Of a stretch of 64,000 nt of DNA, positions 58,972 through 64,000 are shown in pieces. The position numbers and the translations under genes were made by a program. The notes under the pieces were generated by a model, which worked only from the letters and a program-made list of their open reading frames with translations, did no database searches and was not told where the DNA came from. Each line of letters begins with the position of its first letter. Within the stretch, counting starts at the first letter, position 1. Source of the stretch: Clarkia xantiana subsp. parviflora (Eukaryota > Streptophyta > Magnoliopsida > Myrtales > Onagraceae); contig JAPTYO010000002.1 in assembly GCA_036873135.1 (NCBI GenBank), positions 17,820,452-17,884,451 of the forward strand, given 5' to 3'.

Positions 58972-60000
58972 ATCCATCAACTTTTGGGAAGACCCGTGGG
59001 TTCTAAACATGGGCCTTCTTATAGACTAGCTCCCCCTCAACAGCAACACCCAAAATTCAGTGTCCACCAATTCATAATAAACGGTAGATGGTAGCTTGAC
59101 TTATTGACCTTATACCACCAGTGATAACTAATGTGATTGCCCTCATTGAACTAGCCCTCTATGTTACATCAGATATATTCATTTGGCTCCACAGTACCGA
59201 ACTTTACACCGTCAAGTTAGGGTACCACTTCATCACATTGCTTCTCAATTCTAAGAACCAGGATTCTTCGTCTGCAGCATCTACGAGTGCCAGTTCGTCG
59301 ATTTGGAAGACTCTTTGGGCATCAAAGATCTCACAAAAAAATTGAATTTTCATCTGGAAAGGCTGCAACAATGGTCTGCCCCTGGGGCAGAATCTACACA
59401 GACGAGTCCCTTCTTTTAATCTCAAGTGTCATATTTGTTCTAAAACAAACGAAACTTGGGATCATGTCATGTGGAACTGTCTCTTTGCGCATAGAGTTTG
59501 GTTTAGTTCTAGTCTAAGAGCACGCCCAGCCGCTACACAGTTTTCAACGGCCTTCAGATGGCTCTTTGAGGTAGTCTCACCACCCCTGGCCCCTGTTTTT
59601 GTTAGAGAGTTGTTTGTTCATAGTTGTCTCATCCTATAGGGCATTTGGTTGGAGAGAAATGCGGCTGTATTCAGGGGAAAGGCACCTAGCGTCTCTTCTA
59701 TGCTAGGTTTCATTCATTTGGATAATATAGATAACTTTAATGCTTTCAATGTTAATCATGTTCCAGGCTCCAGGACTATCTCCATCACACGACACTTGAT
59801 CAGTAGGCGGGTGGCCCCATCACACTTTAGACCCACGATATTGTGCGATGGGGCGGTTCAGGAGCGTAATAATACTATATACGAAGCCGCAATATACTAA
59901 ACGAGTGCGGGTTCATCTCGGCGGTCTCCATTACATCGGATTTAGGTGATAGCCCCCTTATGGCGGAAGGACTGGCGTTTCAGACAAGGTTACTGTTAGC
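58972..60000 (+). pseudogene. LINE fragment, right part (zf-RVT and tail)
   Basis: Resumes the LINE protein directly at the TSD: SINFWEDPWVLNMG follows GDG(R). Further on, SIWKTLWASKISQ, IFIWKGCNNGLPLGQNLHRR and KCHICSKTNETWDHVMWNC form the zf-RVT zinc-binding region of plant LINE proteins, in shifting frames with stops. The C-terminal HFRPTILCDGAVQE block near 59818-59860 recalls the attached RNase H-like domain. No poly(A) tail is identified; the end near 60000 is approximate. Confidence 0.75.
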
Positions 60001-60034
60001 ACGGTCGTCAAGACAGGGTCCACTTTGCTCCCTT

Positions 60035-60209
60035 AAGTTCGGCTGAACCACATAATGAGGTATGCCCAATTTTGGGCCTCGTATGGTCCATTGAGATTTT
60101 GGCCTGACCCAAAATCCCTAATGTGACATACCCCAATTATGCTTAGAATGTTGGGATTATATTAATGGGCTTCCTATTATGGTGACCCATATACTCCAAA
60201 TGCCAACAA
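60035..60209 (-). repeat. Inverted LTR fragment (175 bp)
   Basis: On the minus strand it begins TGTTGGCATTTGGAGTATAT and matches the first 180 bases of the solo LTR at 60414 with about 90% identity, in opposite orientation. It is truncated at its distal end. Confidence 0.8.
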
Positions 60210-60413
60210 AAACTACTAGGGTTAGGATTTCCGTTTTAAGTATTTAAGACAATAATAGCCGTCGTTTGCATTCAATTTATGATATATGAAAATATCAAGG
60301 TTTTTCATCAACCTTACGTCTGATTTCGTTATTCTTTCGGTTTCTGCGCGTATATCCCCCATCACGCTGCATCACCGGTTCTCATCCAATTCTAGTTCCA
60401 ACCGGGTAGTTTG
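60210..60413. other. Spacer between inverted LTR copies
   Basis: About 200 bp with an LTR-end-like flavour (ATATGAAAATATCAAGGTTT, TCTGCGCGTATATCCCCCAT). No gene. Confidence 0.4.
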
Positions 60414-61109
60414 TGTTGGCATTTGGAGTATATAGATCACTGTAATAGGGAGCTCATTAATATAAGCTCAACATCCTAAGCATAATTGGGGTATGTCACA
60501 TTAGGGATTTTGGGTCAGGCCAAAATCCCAATGGACCATAGGAGGCCCAAAGTTGGGTCTCCCCCATTTATGTGGTGCAACCGAAACTTGGTGAGCAAGC
60601 CCAATGAGTTTTTCTCACCACCTCTTATAAATAGGAGGTGTTAGAGATTTCTTTAGAATTGATCACAATCTCCCTTTTAGCTGTTACATAAGAAATCCAT
60701 CTCCTTATTTCCTTATAGGTTTCGGCCGAACCCTATAGGTGACAAGGAGGTGTTGAATTTTGCTAAGGCAATTTACCGCAGGAGGCAAAAGAATTCTCAT
60801 CTCCCATATTACAAGGTTCGGCTGAAACCCTCTTACACCCAAGGAGGTGCCGAAATTTCTAAGGCAATTTACTCCAGAGATCGATCACAGCGACCGAATT
60901 GAAAACGCTTTGTTGTGGAGACAATAGCCTGTGGATTGCTCTTCAACAAGGTTCCTGTAGGACACCGTCCGACAGATCGCGAAATCCCTCGTGACGCTCC
61001 TAGGCAACGGAAAACTAAAAATGGTGTGTGCTTTCTTTCCGTTGCGTAATTAGTTTACCAAGCATGTAACATATTTTTTTATTCCGTAATTGTATCCCCT
61101 AATCCAACA
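60414..61109 (+). mobile_element. Solo LTR, copia-like, 696 bp
   Basis: TGTTGGCA...ATCCAACA with a 5-bp TSD GTTTG (60409-60413, 61110-61114). CTTATAAATAGGAGG at about 60625-60639 is the TATA box. No internal region follows, so it arose by LTR-LTR recombination. The tip and end resemble those of the copia LTRs at 51318 without overall identity. Confidence 0.88.
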
Positions 61110-61114
61110 GTTTG

Positions 61115-61806
61115 CTCACCCCTAATGAGAATGAAGATGAACCCATAACAGATGTTAGAAGTGACAATGACATTCAAACGAATTCAGCACCAGCTGCTTC
61201 TAAAGCCTCCCAGTCTCAAGAGGAAAGGTCGAGCTCATAAAGCCGAACATGTTATTTCTAATGATTGTGCAAAAAAAAAAAATGTATACGTGAAGCACAC
61301 TCGTGTTTCTCGTGCATCAGTAGCAGAGCCACCATATAAAAATGACTTGACAACGTCGTTTTATTATCGAGTATATTTATCGAATTCCCATTATTCTCAA
61401 TATTTTGCTGTAATATTCCGTTATTTTGAGTAAGATACTAAGATCCAATTATATTTTGTAAAACACTAAGTCCTCATTATCACTTTATAAGACTTCAATC
61501 ATTATTTTGTAACACTCTCGTTATATCTATACGGAAAAAAACTTATCAGTTTTTGGATTTTGATTTGAAGATGATGATTGTCTATTTTATTATTTAGCTT
61601 ATTTAATTATATTCTGAATTGTATTTACTCTAATCTAATATTGGAGGTTCGGTTAATAGAGAAAATGAAACCATACAACAATATGTTTGAAAAATATGAT
61701 TTTTATACAAATATATTTTAAAATGTACATGTTATTTTAAATTTACAAAATTAACCGAATGTTTTTCGAAACATCAGAATTAAGATCTAAAAATTATACT
61801 AGCTAG
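61115..61806. other. Intergenic DNA, no firm gene
   Basis: A 93-codon frame near 61152 is Ser/Lys-rich and unlike any family I know. The remainder is AT-rich. Confidence 0.45.
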
Positions 61807-61807
61807 C

Positions 61808-62809
61808 AGTAGCGGAGCCAGCAATTAAAAAATGAGGGTTCACTACTAAAAATAAAATTTAAATTCAATATTATAAAATCTTAGTGTATGTATATATTGG
61901 TAAAATTTATATCAATGCAATACAGTTAAAAAAATGCAAACACTAAATTTACCGTTCTTAAATGAATTTTCATGTTTTGAAATAAAAACAATTTGAATAA
62001 CGTTATACATCAATTTAATTTTAAAATTATTAAATCAAAACAAATAAAAAATAAAATAATAAATAAAACCAATACAAATTGATTGTCTTCAATAAATTAA
62101 TTTGTCTATAATCACTAATAGAACCACAATTAAAAATTTGAGAACAACTAGGTTAATTTAGAATTTTTGTGTTTGTATTAAATTATTCAATTGGTTTTGG
62201 AAAAAAATGGACGATAAAGTAATTGAATTATAATTGCATGTATCTTTTATATATATATATAAGTTAAGGAAGAATAAAATTAGAGAGAGAATGGTGAGGA
62301 GGGGATGTGACAAAAGTTAGAACTGGAAAGCAATAAATTTAAAAAGAGGGAGTGAATGGGAGAACTATAATTAAGGTGCTTATTTATGAGTGAAATATTA
62401 TCTATAAAATTTGTATAAATCTGACAGGGACATGATGTGCCTCTTTCTCTAATATGTCTCCGCATTTGCTAGCTAGTGTTACAATAGTGTCCCCACTCGA
62501 TTGATCAATTGATCCACTGTCAATTCTGCTTCGATTTGACTCAATTGTAAATTTGTAATCTTAGTAAAAGTCATTAGTGCTTAGTTGTGATACTTTGAAA
62601 AGTATTCAGTTAATTATGTACATTTGAAATGTATTTAATGAAATTTTTGGATAAATTGAATGACGTGCTAATTATTATCATTTTAAAAAAAATCAAGCAT
62701 GTATGTTTTATATAATTTTCTCAATGAAATATAATTATATATTAAATCTTCACACACAAAAAAAACATAGTGTATCTTCATTATGAACATTCTGGATCCG
62801 TCACTGCCC
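61808..62809. mobile_element. Possible decayed TIR element
   Basis: The left end GCAGTAGCGGAGCCAG and, inverted, the right end GCAGTGACGGATCCAG match at 13 of 16 positions, like hAT-type CAGTGGCGGAGCC termini. No 8-bp duplication is seen, and the interior is AT-rich and non-coding. Confidence 0.4.
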
Positions 62810-63140
62810 ACTGGCATGCATATAAATATTTTTCTAATTAAATTATATTAATTACTTATAGAGTGAATACATAATAATAGTCGTGTTGAGCTTAGTAGGC
62901 AACTGAGAGTCGGTAATTAAATATTTTTATTAATGGATTTACAAATTTGATATTTCCGTATTTGATTATCGCATGAAATCATATTTCCTAATCATACGTA
63001 TTTGTTAATTGAATATTTTATTCCACCTGCCCAATTCTAATTTCAGTTTTTTTTTCTCTAATAAGACAATAAATCCATGCTTCCGTGTTGACGACTTCGG
63101 CGTCGATCCTCTGATTTGCGCCAATTGATGAAGCCATCAC
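62810..63140. other. AT-rich spacer
   Basis: No gene or repeat recognised. Confidence 0.5.
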
Positions 63141-63191
63141 ACTGATGGTCCCTACTATCGACATGTCTGCATCAATTCTTCTTCGCCGTGC

Positions 63192-63305
63192 CAACAGGAT
63201 ATCTCCGGGCTACCGCTGTGCCGACTGTACATCTCCGGGCTTTCGTCGTTGCCGACTGGACATCTTCGGGCTTCCGCTGTTGCCGACTAGATCTCTCTGG
63301 GCATC
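63192..63305 (+). repeat. 30-33-bp tandem repeat in a GC-richer, open stretch
   Basis: Three to four diverged copies of a unit containing CATCTCCGGGCTTTCG and GTTGCCGACTG. Two frames remain open across it (63145-63438, 63188-63412), both from the repeat period. No protein family is recognised. Confidence 0.55.
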
Positions 63306-63391
63306 CGCCAATGACGATTGGATTCGGGATTTCATCAATATTCCTCGTATTAAAATCGACATTCTTGTCAGAACGTTCGTCTTGCGCGGGC

Positions 63392-63407
63392 GGGGGGGGG
63401 GGGGGGG
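63392..63407 (+). repeat. G16 homopolymer
   Basis: Sixteen consecutive G after GCGCGGGC. Long G runs can form quadruplexes and are prone to length error in sequencing. Confidence 0.8.
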
Positions 63408-64000
63408 TATAAGTGAAATAAAATATATTAGGGATTAATATATTTTGTTATGTTCTGAATGAGTTATGTTAGAAATATATATATTTATAATATCTTATCA
63501 TTATTTATTTCCTTAGTATTTTTTACAGATTTAGTCTTGTATATATATACATATATTTAGGTACATGTACTCAACTCTAAACAAGATCAATTATACAATT
63601 ATCATTCTTCTATAATTTTTTCAGTTGAAGACTATTTCAGTAAATTTTTTCTTTAAAAAACAAGGAATGGAAGTTACTATGAGGGGTTAAATAAACTCCA
63701 CATAATTGAATAGTTTTAAAATGTAACTGACTAAATAAATTAATTAATTTCCCATATTAAGTGGAAATGACTTTTATAATAAGTAGTCCACCCCCAATAA
63801 TGATAATTAGTTATTAATATACGCGTTATAAAAATATTACATAAATGAATTATTTTTATATTACAGTGTCATTAATTTATAAATCATTTTAAAACTAGTA
63901 TATTACAAAAATATATTATTCTTAACGAATTCATTGGAGAAACGCATGTTAATTAATGGATATCTATCCACTTCGGGTTCGCATTTACATTCCGGGCTTC
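63408..64000. other. AT-rich intergenic DNA to the window end
   Basis: No gene, repeat or element boundary recognised. Confidence 0.5.

Noticed and set aside
61152..61433. 93-codon frame as a gene
   Set aside because: No domain, Ser/Lys-rich, runs into AT-rich DNA; no promoter or splice evidence.

Overview
The window is nuclear DNA of a flowering plant, most likely a eudicot. It is AT-rich, has GT-AG introns, and is dominated by transposable elements. No prokaryotic, organellar or CRISPR features were seen. All joins, target-site duplications (TSDs) and homologies below were read by eye, without a database search.

Three host genes can be reconstructed. (1) 6549-8307 (+) is a plant protein of unknown function whose last 18 residues lie on a small second exon after an 814-bp intron. 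(2) 15509-18748 (-) is a CID7-type poly(A)-binding-protein-interacting protein with PAM2, CUE, DUF1771 and Smr domains, 590 aa in five coding exons, with a separate 5'UTR exon near 19.5 kb. (3) 47451-50115 (-) is the seven-transmembrane receptor-like protein GCR1, 329 aa in nine exons. All three appear intact.

The rest is layered mobile DNA. 0-3.6 kb: a hAT MITE, a 478-bp near-perfect palindrome with Helitron-like 3' ends on both sides, and a Helitron-like tract. 8.8-14.7 kb: a Mutator-like foldback element (9-bp TSD) split by a decayed Ty3/gypsy chromovirus-type element (5-bp TSD). 21.3-21.8 kb: a hAT MITE with a tRNA-like Pol III promoter. 22.1-40.2 kb: a four-level nest, hAT > hAT > non-coding Tat/Ogre-like LTR element A > sister element B, each level with its own TSD. 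41-46.4 kb: more MITEs and a decayed retroelement gag-like gene. 50.9-60 kb: a LINE fragment split by a decayed Ty1/copia element. 60-61.1 kb: an inverted LTR fragment and a solo LTR. 61.1-64 kb: AT-rich, with a 30-bp repeat and a G16 tract.

The most unusual signal is inside elements A and B. Neither shows any coding domain, yet both carry an array (26123-27112 and 34807-35504) of a roughly 30-nt unit that can fold as an H-type pseudoknot. Four of the five pairs of its first stem change in compensated fashion between units. The flanks hold further covarying hairpins. The LTRs of the same family carry GC-rich leaders ending at consensus 5' splice sites.
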